This document shows, in pieces, positions 10,136 through 20,168 of a stretch of DNA of 64,000 nucleotides (positions are counted from its first letter, which is position 1; each line of letters begins with the position of its first letter). This stretch comes from Peronospora farinosa. Lineage: Eukaryota > Oomycota > Peronosporomycetes > Peronosporales > Peronosporaceae. A program made the translations under genes and the position numbers. Location of the stretch: positions 62,001 to 126,000 of the forward strand of contig CANTFK010000981.1 in assembly GCA_947646735.1 (NCBI GenBank), read 5' to 3'. The notes under the pieces were generated by a model that was given only the letters and a program-made list of their open reading frames with translations, made no database searches and had not been told where the DNA came from.

Positions 10136-12529
10136 TGATGGAGCCGCAGATCGAGGCGGTCGAACAACGGTTCCCGCATACTCAGACATCGGTCGAGCAG
10201 GGGTTCCCGATTCACAGCGAGGCGGTCTAGTAGGGGATTCCGCAAACAAGTAAGGCGGTCGAAGACGAGCTCCCGCCTTATATTGACGAAAATGGGCGGA
10301 CTATGGATCCGCATGAGACCGACGGGGTGTACAAAGATCTCTCACGTCTAGAGGGGGGTACTTCATCCTCTTGTGATAGCGAAGTGTCAGTCTCGAGCAG
10401 GGGCTCGAGACGCAAGAGAAAACGCAAGAAAGGAGCACGCCGATCACCGAGACGACGAAATTCACGTCAAGATGCTGATGCATTTGATTCCGTAGTGACG
10501 AAATCCGTATGCGCGCTTGAATATGTGGAGGGATCCCCACATCGTGGCCGCTACATTGAGGTTGCGAGTCCACCGTGCACTGCTGCAGATATCACATCTC
10601 TGTAAGACGTTGCATGAAAAGACTTCCTTCATGACCTTAAGGCCGGCGACATCGAGCAAGTGTGCATCGTTTCTGCCACCGAAGCAGCCAGTGAAGAAGT
10701 TCTGGAGGCTCGCCCGAAGAGCGCCGAGCCTAATTCAGCGCGCGAAGAACGCTTCGCGGCACAGTCTTGGGATGCTCTTCGTGCTTCGGGCAACCCTGTA
10801 TACGATATTGCCCGTAAGTACGCCGACATTTTCCCGGAGAAAATTCCAGCTGAGCTTCCGGCGGATCGTGGTGTGCGGCACGAGATAGATATCGTGCCAG
10901 GATCGAAATATTGCGTGACGCGGCAGTACGTGATCAAGTCATCGCTATAGATGAACTTTTCGGAGGGTCGCCGTAAGGCTGGTCATGTCCGCGAGACATT
11001 CGAGCCCGACTTTTTGCGTGAAGAAATCCACCGGCGGTTGGCGCAATGTGCACGCCTTCAACAAGCTGAATGACGCCACGATTCCGGCTCAAACGCCTCT
11101 TCCTCAAAGAGACATGGTATTGAATACCATGTCCGGGAGCGAGATCTACAGCGCCATCGATCTGTCACACGGTTTCTATCAAATCCTCATGAGGGACAGT
11201 GTCATTCCGTTCACTGCGGTCAGCACCCCAAGCGGTATGCTTTGGGAGTGGTTAGTCATGCCACAAGGTCTTAAGAACGCTCTATCTACGTTCAATTGGA
11301 TGGTGACACAAGTACTTCGTCCACTTCGCGATTTTGCACCGAGCTACTTCGATGATATTTTTGTTCACAGCCGCGCTGAGCAAAAGCTCAGCGCTACGGA
11401 GGTACACCTTCGACACTTAAAGCAGGTGTTTAAAGGTATGAGCGAGAATGAATTGTATGCAAATTTGAAGAAACTGTGTCTTCTGCGCCCCTAAGATTTC
11501 AGTACTCAGATGCTACGTCAGCAAGAAAGGTGTCCGCGCTGATCCTGAGAAGATCTCATCGATCTGTTCCTGGCCAAGGCCCAGGAACCAAACTGAATTA
11601 CGTCAATGTCTAGGTCTGGAGAATTACTTGCAGAAGTATACGAAGAACTATGCTGAGCTAGTTCAGCCATTATCGACTTTGCTCATGAAAGATGCAGTAT
11701 GATTATGGAAGGCAGAAAATCAATCTTCCTTCGACTCCGTGAAGAAGAGCTTGTCCGAGGCACCGGTGCTGATGCTACCTGATGACTCCAAGACATTCCA
11801 CCTCGTATGTGACGTGAGTAATTTCGCTATAGGATGTGACCTCATGCAATTTGTTGACGAGGGTCGAGAGCACGTCGTGAGCTTTCATTCACGACAGATA
11901 AAACCTGCCGAGAAAAATAATCCAGTACACGACAAGGAACTTTTGGCTATGCGTTATGCGCTAATCAAGTTTAGAGTATATTTGCTCGGCGAAAAGATGT
12001 TTTCTATCTACACAGATCACGCATCATTGCGTACCGCCGTCAAGAGCCTTCACTTGTCCCAGCGTATGGCAAGGTGGTTGTCATTTTTTTGCCGAGTATA
12101 ATTTTGTGGTGCATTACAAGCCTGGCAAGAATAAAATTCTCGCTGTGCGCTTTCTCGTCGTCCTGATTACGATCCTCGGCTCGACTGGGTCATCAAACGG
12201 AGAATGTTGATGACGACGAAGATATCTGTGCGTGTTGTATTGAGCTGAGGCTCAATGCGATGATTTCGACCCCCGTGCTGTCGATCCGAACTCAGATCGC
12301 TGAATCCTACGCGATTGATTCCTTCTATGCAGAAATCATCAACTAAATTAGGGACTCGAGCGAAACATTACTCGCGAAGTTGACGAAACCAACACGCGAC
12401 AACATCAAGCGTTACGCGCTTGACAACGTAAACATTGGACGTCTTTGATTCCCCGCGTGTCGTCATCCCTGCTGATGACGATCTTCGAGTCCGTTTGGTT
12501 CATGAATTTCACGACAGCCCTCCTCCAAG
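10136..12529 (+). pseudogene. B1 pol (linker, RT, RNase H), truncated
   Basis: Starts with a linker bearing VEQ.FP repeats and two stops (10140-10270), then a basic stretch (RRKRKRKKGARRSPRRR). RT follows at about 10740-11500 ([43 protein letters not shown]). RNase H is at 11739-12101 (FHLVCDVSNFAIGC, HDKELLAMRYALIKF, YTDHASLRTA). A weak start of the integrase zinc domain is near 12450-12510 (RLVHEFHDSPP). The YFDD catalytic motif survives. The frame is broken near 10605, 10950, 11490 and 12100, and the element is cut off at 12529 by an H-family fragment; no 3' LTR of B1 is present. Confidence 0.85.
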
Positions 12530-12810
12530 AGACGACACGTGACACCGTGGTTGAGGCTAGGCAAAAACAATTGTAACAAAGTATAAGATAAATAAACACA
12601 CTTGAATTTGCATATTACGTGGCAGCTCTAAGCGCCCCTTTCAAGCTTCTCCGTCACCTCACTTCTTCCGTGCGAGATACCCTTTGCCCCCCCCCCCCGA
12701 CGTCAGCAGGTGTTAGACGGCTCAAGATACGCAAGCTGAACCACAGGATATTGGGCTGAGGTGTCAAGTAAGTGTCAAGACACTCAGAACCCGCTACAGG
12801 GGTTGTACAA
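12530..12810 (+). repeat. H-family fragment (LTR end, primer site and leader)
   Basis: Similar to 47225-47510: both share acacgtgacac, ataaataaacacact, a TGGCRGCTCTAAGCGCCCC block (here at 12620) and the segment ctccgtcacctcac, and both then run into gacgtcagcaggtgtt. The block starting TGGC directly after a TTAC(A)CG end looks like an LTR end, two spacer bases and a primer-binding site. A run of about 14 C lies at 12688-12701. No coding sequence. Confidence 0.55.
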
Positions 12811-12839
12811 GTATAAATATTATTAATATGCCACAGCTC

Positions 12840-14020
12840 AAGGAAGTCGATGGAACAAGTTCTATCGAGCCTGCGGGAATACGTCCCTAGAAAGTTACCG
12901 AGACGTTGAACGTCTTGGTTAATGACGGATCAAACGTAGGCGCTTGTACGCTTGATCTGATCGCGCCTCCAAATTTAATTCGAAGATAACTCAGTTGCCT
13001 ACGCTCAACCTAAACGGTTCTTGCGCAATCTGCGTAGTGGCGAACCCAAGCAGATATGTGTGCTCGTCGCAGAGGACAAGTACATGACTGACATTCGGTC
13101 AGCAACAGTTTTTACCGAGAACGAACGGGTTCTCAGCAGCTCATCAATGGACGAAAGTGTCCTTGATGGACTGAGCGATACCCATTGCAATCCTGAAAGT
13201 CACTGTAGTTAAATCCTTTGTACAAGGATTTGGTCGAATTTAAGGATGTATTTCCTGAATCCGTTCCGTGCGAGTTGCCTAAGGATAAAGGTACTCGACA
13301 CGAGATCGACCTTGTTCCAGGTACAAAATATTGTGTCATGAAGCAGTGGCCACTGCCTCGGGAACAGGTCGAGGCGATCGACAAGTTCTTTGCCGATCGC
13401 CTAGCAGCGGGCCATGTGAGGGAGTCAACTTCACCTCACAACTCGCTGACCTTCTGTGTGCGAAAGGCCACAGGAGGGTTGCGGATGGTACACGCGTTTA
13501 ACAAGTTGAACGCTGCAACGATACCGGCGCAAACGCCGATACCGAGAAAGGACGTAAATATAGATGGTATGTTTAAGAGTACCATCTTTTCGTCCATGGA
13601 TCTGATGGATGGTTTCTATCAGATCCTAATGCGTGAACGGGACATCCCGTACACAGCAGTGAACACTCCCAGTGGTATGCTCTGTTAATAGTTGATGATG
13701 CCGCAAGGGCTTAGTAATACACCAGCCACATTCAATAGATATGTTTCACATCTATTGAGACCGGTGCGCGAATTCGCACCGAGTTACTTCGATGATGTGT
13801 TCGTCCATAGTCAGCTATGGACGGGAAAACAGACGTGGAAGTCCATAGACTCCACGTCCGTAAGGTTCTTACACTTATGCGCGAGCATAAGTTGTACGCC
13901 AACCTCAAGAAGTGAATATTCGCAGCTAGCGAAATACCACTTCTTGGGTGCATCGTCGGAAAGAACGGCGTACGCCCTGATCCAGAAAAGATCAAGGCGA
14001 TCACCGACTGGCCAGTGCCA
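12840..14020 (+). pseudogene. C reverse transcriptase
   Basis: RT starts with EFKDVFPESVPCELPKDKG near 13236 and runs through [40 protein letters not shown] and [19 protein letters not shown]. Two consecutive stops (13686-13691) stand where relatives have Trp-Glu (GMLWEW). RT resumes with MPQGLSNTPATFNRY and the catalytic SYFDDVFVHS near 13785-13815. A frame change follows at about 13820 and a stop near 13911. Sequence before 13200 is a decayed linker region. The enzyme copies element RNA; this copy is inactive as it stands. Confidence 0.85.
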
Positions 14021-14560
14021 GTCGATGTCAAGGGACTAAGGAAGTTCCTTGGGCTAGCGGCGTACTTGCACAAGTACTCGCGCAATTACGCCGAAATGAC
14101 AGTACATCTTTCTTGTTTACTCAAGAAAAATGTAAAGTGGAACTGGAACGCTGATTGTCAGCGTTCCTTTGAACGTATCAAGCAAAGCTTGATGCAATCG
14201 CCAGTGTTGGCGATTGCCGATCAAGACAGACCATTTCATGTGGTCTGTGACGCCAGTGATTTTGCAATCGGCTGCGCACTGATGCAATATGATACAGACG
14301 GCGCCGAGCGTGTCGTCTGTTATCAATCGCGTCAGCTGCAACCGGCTGAGCGCAACTACCCGGTGCATGACAAGGAACTCCTTGCCATGAAATATGCTCT
14401 GGCAAAGTTTGCGTCTATCTCTTAGGAGATAGACCGTTCATTGTATATACAGACCATGCGTCACTACGCACGGCTGTAAATAGTCCACACCTCTCGCAAC
14501 GAATGGCGAGATGGTTGTCGTTCTTCGCGGAGTACAACTTCTCCGTGGAGTATAAGCCGG
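14015..14560 (+). pseudogene. C RNase H
   Basis: RNase H domain: KWNWNADCQRSFERIKQSL, FHVVCDASDFAIGCALMQYD, VHDKELLAMKYALAKF. A single frame change at about 14410-14425 falls within a perfect hairpin (arms GTCTATCTC and GAGATAGAC, 14413-14434). The domain then continues in another frame as YTDHASLRTAV. Four further perfect hairpins lie at 14109-14128, 14145-14167, 14177-14193 and 14194-14217, and one at 14226-14248. It degrades RNA in the RNA:DNA hybrid during reverse transcription. Confidence 0.85.
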
Positions 14561-15903
14561 GACGACTTAACGTCGTCGCCGATGCCCTCTCACGTCGGCC
14601 TGACCTAGAGCCGACTGTGCAATCCGACAGTGATGTAAACACCACTGTCGCCACGCTGAGTACCAGCGTCTTGTCGTCGAGCTTACTCGACGACATTAGA
14701 AGGGCATGCGCACAAGATAATGATCTTGTACGCCTGATGGAGTACCTCAAGGACCCATCCACGCAAGCTAGGAAGCGCTTGTCTGCCATGTATCAATCTT
14801 TTCTCGATCGATATACCCAGCGGGACGGCTTACTGTACTATACAGCCATCAACAATGACACGCCTCGTGTCGTTGTACCGCCACAACATGATCTCAGGTT
14901 ACGGATCATGTTTGAATGTCACAATGCGCCAATAAGTGGGCATCGCGGCCGTGAGAAGACTTACCTCACGGTCAGTCTCGACTTTTACTGGCCACGCCAG
15001 TATAAGTCTGTGCGCAAGTACGTGCGTGCTTGCGAGGTGTGTCAACGAGTGAAGTCGAGTCCTTCATTGCGTTCACCTTCACTGCCTCTACCAGTTCCAT
15101 CCGAGTGCTGGGAGTCCGTCTCAATGGACTTCGTCTTTGGGCTTCCCAAAGACGCTCACGGGAATAATGGTACTCTTGTGTTTGTAGACAGGTTCAGCAA
15201 GATGGTAAATCTTGTTGCTGTACCTGAGTCGATCACAGCAGAGAGCTGTGCTCGAGTGTTTATCAATACAATCTTTCAATTGCACGGTTTACCCCGTGAA
15301 CTTGTGTCCGATAGGGACCCCCGGTTCACGGCTAAGTTTTGGCGTTCCGTGTTCCAAACACTTGGAACACGGCTCACAATGTCTACTTCTGACCATCCAG
15401 AAACCGATGGTCAGACTGAACGCGCCAACCGCGTCCTCGAAGAGATTCTTCGAGGGTACGTCCACTCGTTTGAGAGTTGGAGTGAGTTCTTGTCGATGGT
15501 CGAATTCGCCATCAACATCTCCGTGCATGCCTCCTCGACGCAAACATTGTTCTACGTGAATGGCCTTCGCCATCCACGTGTCCCCATCTTAGTAGAAGGT
15601 GACTCTAATTTAAGGGGGGGAGGGATTTGCTCGAGCGAGAACCAATCTGGCTCTTGCTCATCACGCGACGACGTTATGGTCGACGCGAAGGTAACCGAAG
15701 TCGTACCATTCGACTTCGGTGAAGAGGAAGAAAGTAAGAGCGATGACGCTCTTACTGATAACGATGCTGAAGATGTCAGCATCGTTCGAGGTATCACAAG
15801 TGAGAACAGTATTGTTCTCGCTGAATTAGTAACGATATTTCTGCAGTGCATTCGCAATGCAATGCAGCCAAAAGCAACGAGCCAGCTGAGGTTTTCCTGC
15901 TGA
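14503..15903 (+). CDS. C integrase (RNase H tail, HHCC and DDE core), uninterrupted frame
   Basis: 466 codons open from the first ATG of the frame. It starts with the end of RNase H (ARWLSFFAEYNFSVEYKPGR, ADALSRRPD). Then comes the zinc-binding domain with a histidine pair (MFECHNAPISGHRG) and a cysteine pair (CEVCQR). The catalytic core has D in SVSMDFVFGLPK, D in LVSDRDPRFTAKF and E in HPETDGQTERANRVLEE. It ends in an acidic tail and a stop at 15901-15903, where the frame should continue into the GPF module. Function: insertion of element cDNA into the genome. The true upstream start lies in the polyprotein, so the ATG is nominal. It is the best preserved part of C despite being packed with inverted repeats. 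Confidence 0.88.
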   Translation: MARWLSFFAEYNFSVEYKPGRLNVVADALSRRPDLEPTVQSDSDVNTTVATLSTSVLSSSLLDDIRRACAQDNDLVRLMEYLKDPSTQARKRLSAMYQSFLDRYTQRDGLLYYTAINNDTPRVVVPPQHDLRLRIMFECHNAPISGHRGREKTYLTVSLDFYWPRQYKSVRKYVRACEVCQRVKSSPSLRSPSLPLPVPSECWESVSMDFVFGLPKDAHGNNGTLVFVDRFSKMVNLVAVPESITAESCARVFINTIFQLHGLPRELVSDRDPRFTAKFWRSVFQTLGTRLTMSTSDHPETDGQTERANRVLEEILRGYVHSFESWSEFLSMVEFAINISVHASSTQTLFYVNGLRHPRVPILVEGDSNLRGGGICSSENQSGSCSSRDDVMVDAKVTEVVPFDFGEEEESKSDDALTDNDAEDVSIVRGITSENSIVLAELVTIFLQCIRNAMQPKATSQLRFSC

Positions 15904-16840
15904 CTAGTCCGTTTCGTGCGAGATTCCATCGCGGAAGCGGTGGATAAGCAAAAACGAAACGCAGACAATAATGGAAGGGCAAATGCTCAAACATTTATTG
16001 AAGGCGATTTAGTTTTACTGTCAACAGTAAACCTACCTACACACGTAGTGACTAACGGGGGCAGCATTAAAATTGTTGCCCAAGTACATCGGCCCGTTTC
16101 GTGTATTGCGCCGCCTAGGCAACGCATACACGATCGAGTTGCCACGCAGGATGCGTACGCATCCTACGTTTTACGTGGGACGTCTTCGTCCGTACGTTCA
16201 GTACGCGGCTTCTTCGAACGACGAAGATAGCCATTACTCTCAAGAATCCCCTTCAGATTCTTGTTGTCACGAACCAGATTCGATACCTGGTCGTGTAGAG
16301 ATGAGATCGTCCCATGATACTGGACGATCTCCTGACGAGCTGTCGCCAGCTCGTTACTTAGAGAATGAAGCCGCCGTTCATTCTCCAATAGTGCGACAGC
16401 ATTGTTTGCCCGAGAATTCTCGTACTCAAGCCCAATATGTAGCATATTGTCCTTTAAGCGGTGACACTTATACCGCTCGTGAATAACATCACAACGTAGC
16501 TCACGAGTTACACGGGCAAACCCGTCTAACTCAGCAGACAAGTCTGATGGAAGAATCGGAAAGGGTTTTCCCTCCACCACCGCATCCGCTGGTGGACTCT
16601 CATGGTGGGAAACGCTTTCTCGTGGAACGCTTGCTAAGTCACCGCGAGGTGAAGGGACGTCGGATGAGTTATCTCGTCCGGTGGCGTGGCTATCCACCTT
16701 CGGCGGATAGCTGGGAACCTCGGGCCCAACTGATGGCCGACGTTCCCGGCCTTGTCGAACAGTACGACAAGGGGCACCCGATGGTGAAGGACCATCGGAA
16801 AACGAGCGCCCAGCGCGCTCGGAGAGGGATTGCATAGTAG
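15904..16840 (+). pseudogene. C integrase GPF module, linker and chromodomain
   Basis: Begins with RDSIAEAVDKQKRNADNNGR and LVLLSTVNLPT. After a frame change near 16060 comes the GPF module YIGPFRVLRRLGNAYTIELP and TFYVGRLRPY. A low-complexity Ser/Pro/His linker with a stop at about 16486 follows. The chromodomain is at 16610-16790 (RFLVERLLSHREVKGRRMSY, VRWRGYPPSADSWEPR, ADVPGLVEQYD), keeping the aromatic residues that would form a methyl-lysine cage. The reverse strand of the linker carries a coiled-coil frame, described separately. Chromodomains of this clade steer integration toward heterochromatin. Confidence 0.82.
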
Positions 16841-17681
16841 CAACACCTTCGGGCATCTCAAAGAGATGCGAGCTTTCCGCCAGGGCTCAGTAAGGAGGTA
16901 CGCCTCCTTAGGCGCTCTTGACGAGGTGCTCAGGCACCCCAGGCATGGGTCGCCCCAAGAGAGGCATAACAGGCCTGCCTCTCTAGATAACCGGTGCAAA
17001 CGATAGCATGCACCGGACGTACTTCGTTTCTCAAACATTCTTGCGGCTAGCAAAAAGTCGTTGAAACCAAGCCTCTTTTTCAACGTTTAAAACGTTGGTG
17101 CTGAACATGTTCCAAGATTGGAGGAACGCGTCGGCCTCACGCCGACACCACGAGCATTAGTGTCAACAGAAGTACCGACACTATGAGAATTGATGTCAGT
17201 AGAAGCACTGACATCACCCTTACGGTCCCCACCCGAGTCACTATCCTTCGACTCGTTTGGCGAGTCGTCTGATTCATCAGACGACCCGAACATTTCACGG
17301 TACATTGATTCACTCAATGTACCACGATCCCTCTTCGTAGCATTAGACGACGAGGTATCACCCGGGGGAGAGCCCGGGAGTGACACGTGGCTTTGAGGCG
17401 GATGCGTCATCCGACTCACCAAAGTAGTCAACGACTAACTCTGGGTCAACATCTTCGCGTGGCGAAGCGCTACGTGAACCTGCAACAGGCGTTGCAGGCT
17501 GATGTTGACTTCCAGCAGACACATTAGTGTCTGCTGGCTGAGGCTGTGAAGCCTCAGTAGCGGCTTCACAGAGGCGTGCAGCCGAGCTCTTGGCTGCCTT
17601 AGCAGCGACGCGCATTGACTTTGTCATAGCGTAATTGTTGAATGAAAGAAAATTCAACAAGTTCTCCTTTCCCATAGTCAC
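16164..17681 (-). other. Antisense frames of C, coiled-coil protein opposite the linker
   Basis: The minus strand holds a frame from 17681 (43 bases inside the 3' LTR) to 17358 that is rich in Ala/Ser/Pro, an overlapping frame 17431-17087 with an acidic Ser/Asp tract (SSDESDDSPNESKDSDS), and a 230-codon frame 16856-16164. The last has a long charged region of clear heptad character (the segments ALLENERRLHSLSNELATAR and SSLHDQVSNLVRDNKNLK) and a basic end (RRSKKPRTER). Position, strand and coiled coil match the antisense ORFs of families A and B, but no sequence homology to their N-terminal domain was found. At least two frame changes would be needed to join the parts. It could be a diverged homologue, an analogue or a shadow; the heptads argue against a shadow. 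Confidence 0.5.
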
Positions 17682-17710
17682 TTAACAGTCACTAATGTGA
17701 CTGTTGGTTG

Positions 17711-17723
17711 AGGGGGGGGGTGA
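17711..17723 (+). other. Polypurine tract of C
   Basis: agggggggggtga directly before the LTR start, the expected site of plus-strand priming. Confidence 0.8.
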
Positions 17724-18184
17724 TGTAACGGGGTGAGCCCGTTACATAATTTTGACACTTATATGAAGGGTCAATAAAAATATTATTATAACTAATAATA
17801 TTTTGACAATATTACCATTTCTTATAATATTGTTACTAGATCTCCTTGAAGTTGGAATGCCTTCTCATTGGTTGATATGGGCCATCATATCAACAAACGC
17901 GCTGACCAATGACCGATGGACGCGCGCAATGAGTGGAGGGCAAGTTGTCGACATACATAGTTGTAGTTTAATATAGTTAACATAGGTTATAGCATATTAG
18001 TTTTATTAAGATAGTTAACTATATTAAATACAGTTTTTCTTTTTCTCTACTTCTAAGCGTTTGTTTAGAAGTAAAGCTTCCTCTGCCTCTTGTGTAAGAG
18101 AGGTAATTGAGGCAACTGCTTTCACTGTAATCAGTGAAAGTAGACTATACTGTAATCAGTATAGTCGGAGGGTGCCCCATTACA
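17724..18184 (+). repeat. LTR-C, 3' LTR
   Basis: 461 bp, TGTAACGGGGTGAGCCCG to GTGCCCCATTACA. Its first 23 bases form a perfect hairpin (arms TGTAACGGG and CCCGTTACA, 5-base loop). Two further perfect hairpins are at 18119-18140 (arms CTTTCACTG/CAGTGAAAG) and 18143-18166 (arms GACTATACTG/CAGTATAGTC). It is AT-rich in the middle and followed directly by repeat G. Confidence 0.88.
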
Positions 18185-19075
18185 TCTAAGGAACTAAAAG
18201 GGACTTCTAGTCTACAAGCAATAAGCTTAAGGTTCAGAGAACCAACGCACAGAGTGTAACAAGTCTTATAAAGACCTTGCTTCTATAACTCAAAATGTAG
18301 ACGGGCACTTCTACGAAGTTGCCTCGTACTACTAGCACACACCTTATGCACATGCGAGGAAGCGGTTATACCGTCTTACCTTCGCGTGCGAGGGTGGTTA
18401 GGAGGTTGGTCGACTGCTTAAGCAGTCGTACCACCAGTTTTCTCTCGCTTAAGCGAGAGTGCAACGAACTTCTAAGACAAGAAGACACCGACGTCACGTA
18501 GAAGCTTTCCGGCTTCTCGTGCGTGATGGGTATGTTTAAGCAAATTCAAGACTGAGCTATATTCAATCAATTATAACTAAATATATACTTAACTACTGAT
18601 TGGCTATATATATATAGATCGGGACGTCGCGATGTCTAGCTTCAACTAGCGTCATCCCTTCTCATGTGAATCCATAAATGGATATCACATTCACGAGAGT
18701 GGATCACGTTTGTGTATCGCACCCAAGTGACAGGTCAAAAGTAATCATGGATACTTTTAGACCAAACATTAAGTATATTACTTAATGTTTACGTGTAGCT
18801 AGATGCCCTGTTACACAAAATGAGAATTGATTTCTATTTATGCATTAAGATATCATATTTAACCTACCCTAAGTACCATACACTAGATTAATTACTATAA
18901 TAGTAATAATAATTTTAGACTTCGTTATTGCATGACGTGTCGTGCACACAGCGATATTGGGCATCGAATCCTAACCAATATGATACGGTATTACCGAATA
19001 CCGTATCTTAACGCTCATACTTAATACTTCTCTAAAGAAAAGTATTAACAATACATTTATGCAATATTTTTAAAA
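18185..19075 (+). repeat. Repeat G1 (interrupted by solo LTR-D)
   Basis: The outer parts (18185-18295 and 18816-19075) align with G2 at 40600-41050. Shared blocks are caagcaataagcttaaggtt, the next segment cagagaaccaa, ctacactagattaattacta, and a hairpin with arms GATACGGTATT and AATACCGTATC. It could be an LTR of another family; no coding sequence is attached. Confidence 0.65.
18296..18815 (-). repeat. Solo LTR-D with target duplication
   Basis: 520 bp, plus-strand reading TGTAGACGGGCACTTC to GATGCCCTGTTACA. It is a diverged copy of the D LTR at 26370-26939 in reverse orientation. It is flanked by caaaa at 18291-18295 and 18816-18820. The homologous uninterrupted site at about 40770 (taaactcaaaaggagaac) has a single caaaa. 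It is left over from recombination between the LTRs of a D element. Confidence 0.85.
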
Positions 19076-20168
19076 TTACAAACATGACGTAATTTTAGAT
19101 ATAATTATTCAACCGTCTTCTCTATGATGAACGACATGGAGCTTAACAGCATCGTAAAATGAAGAATGGGACCTTCGATGTAATTTGGTGCCGACGCTAA
19201 GCCGGTCAAACTCGAAAGCATGCCGTCGACTGTACCTGATGATTATGTTGCCCCAGTCGAAATTTCTGCTATCAACATCGAGGACACATGTGGGCCACCC
19301 GATTGCCATTAGTTATCACAACTCAAGCCTGTTGGTAAGCATAACAATGTGGCTATATGAACTTGTTGCTGCTTTGCAAATACTACGTGGTGACAAGATA
19401 GGCGGTTGGTAATTTTGTAATTTGTTCTCGCGGACATTGAGCATTTGAGGATCTGGCGTTGTAGAACGACAAGTGTTAGTGGTTTACGGCAATTAATTTC
19501 CTTATTCTGTGCGACGCTTTGTACACCACGCACACACCAGTTTGGTCAAATACGCGAATGGTACAGGAATAACTAAATGCTACCTTGCTCTGACGTCGCC
19601 CAACATTTACTCAAACATTTTTGATCAACTCTGGGAGCTAGTCCCATCGACAAGTTCGAAGAACGGACTGACGATCCCGCCTAAAAATCAAACTAAGGTG
19701 TTTGCCTCCGCCGGAGACCTGCTGCCACCATGGAAAACCTCGATACGCTCATGAATCTTCAAAGTTTAAATGTTTTTGGTGGGTGAGGCTATGCTTGAAA
19801 CACGAGTTCCTAGGCTCCAACACTTGCGTTTGCAAACGGCCAACGAATAAGAGCTACAAGGATTCGACCGCACTGCCGAGTTGAGTATTGCGAAGGACGG
19901 CATATTGAAAAATGTACAACATGCTTATTGAAAGAAGTAACTGTTTCGATGAGAATGCGATCATGTTATTGTTATTAAAAGTAGCAGAATGATATCATCT
20001 ACCCTAAGCTTGCAGTATACATGCCTGTTTTCAAAATTCTCATTAAAATATCTCTTACCGTTTTAATTGGCACCGTTTGTATACCATCCAGCACAACTTT
20101 TTCATTATTCTCCCAGAGCATCAAGTAGGTTACATAGAATTAGTTTCGTAGTGATGCCTCGACAAGCA
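19076..20168. other. No gene recognised
   Basis: Mixed-composition sequence with only short frames and no motif recognised. It is the downstream flank of the effector-like gene and does not resemble the retrotransposon families of the window. Confidence 0.4.

Larger units (their letters stand above)
12811..18184 (+). mobile_element. C element, 5'-truncated Ty3/gypsy
   Basis: Plus-strand element lacking its 5' LTR, gag and most of the protease. It retains RT, RNase H, integrase, GPF module, chromodomain, an antisense coiled-coil frame, a polypurine tract (17711-17723) and the 3' LTR (17724-18184). It is remarkable for the density of short perfect inverted repeats along its whole length. Confidence 0.85.
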
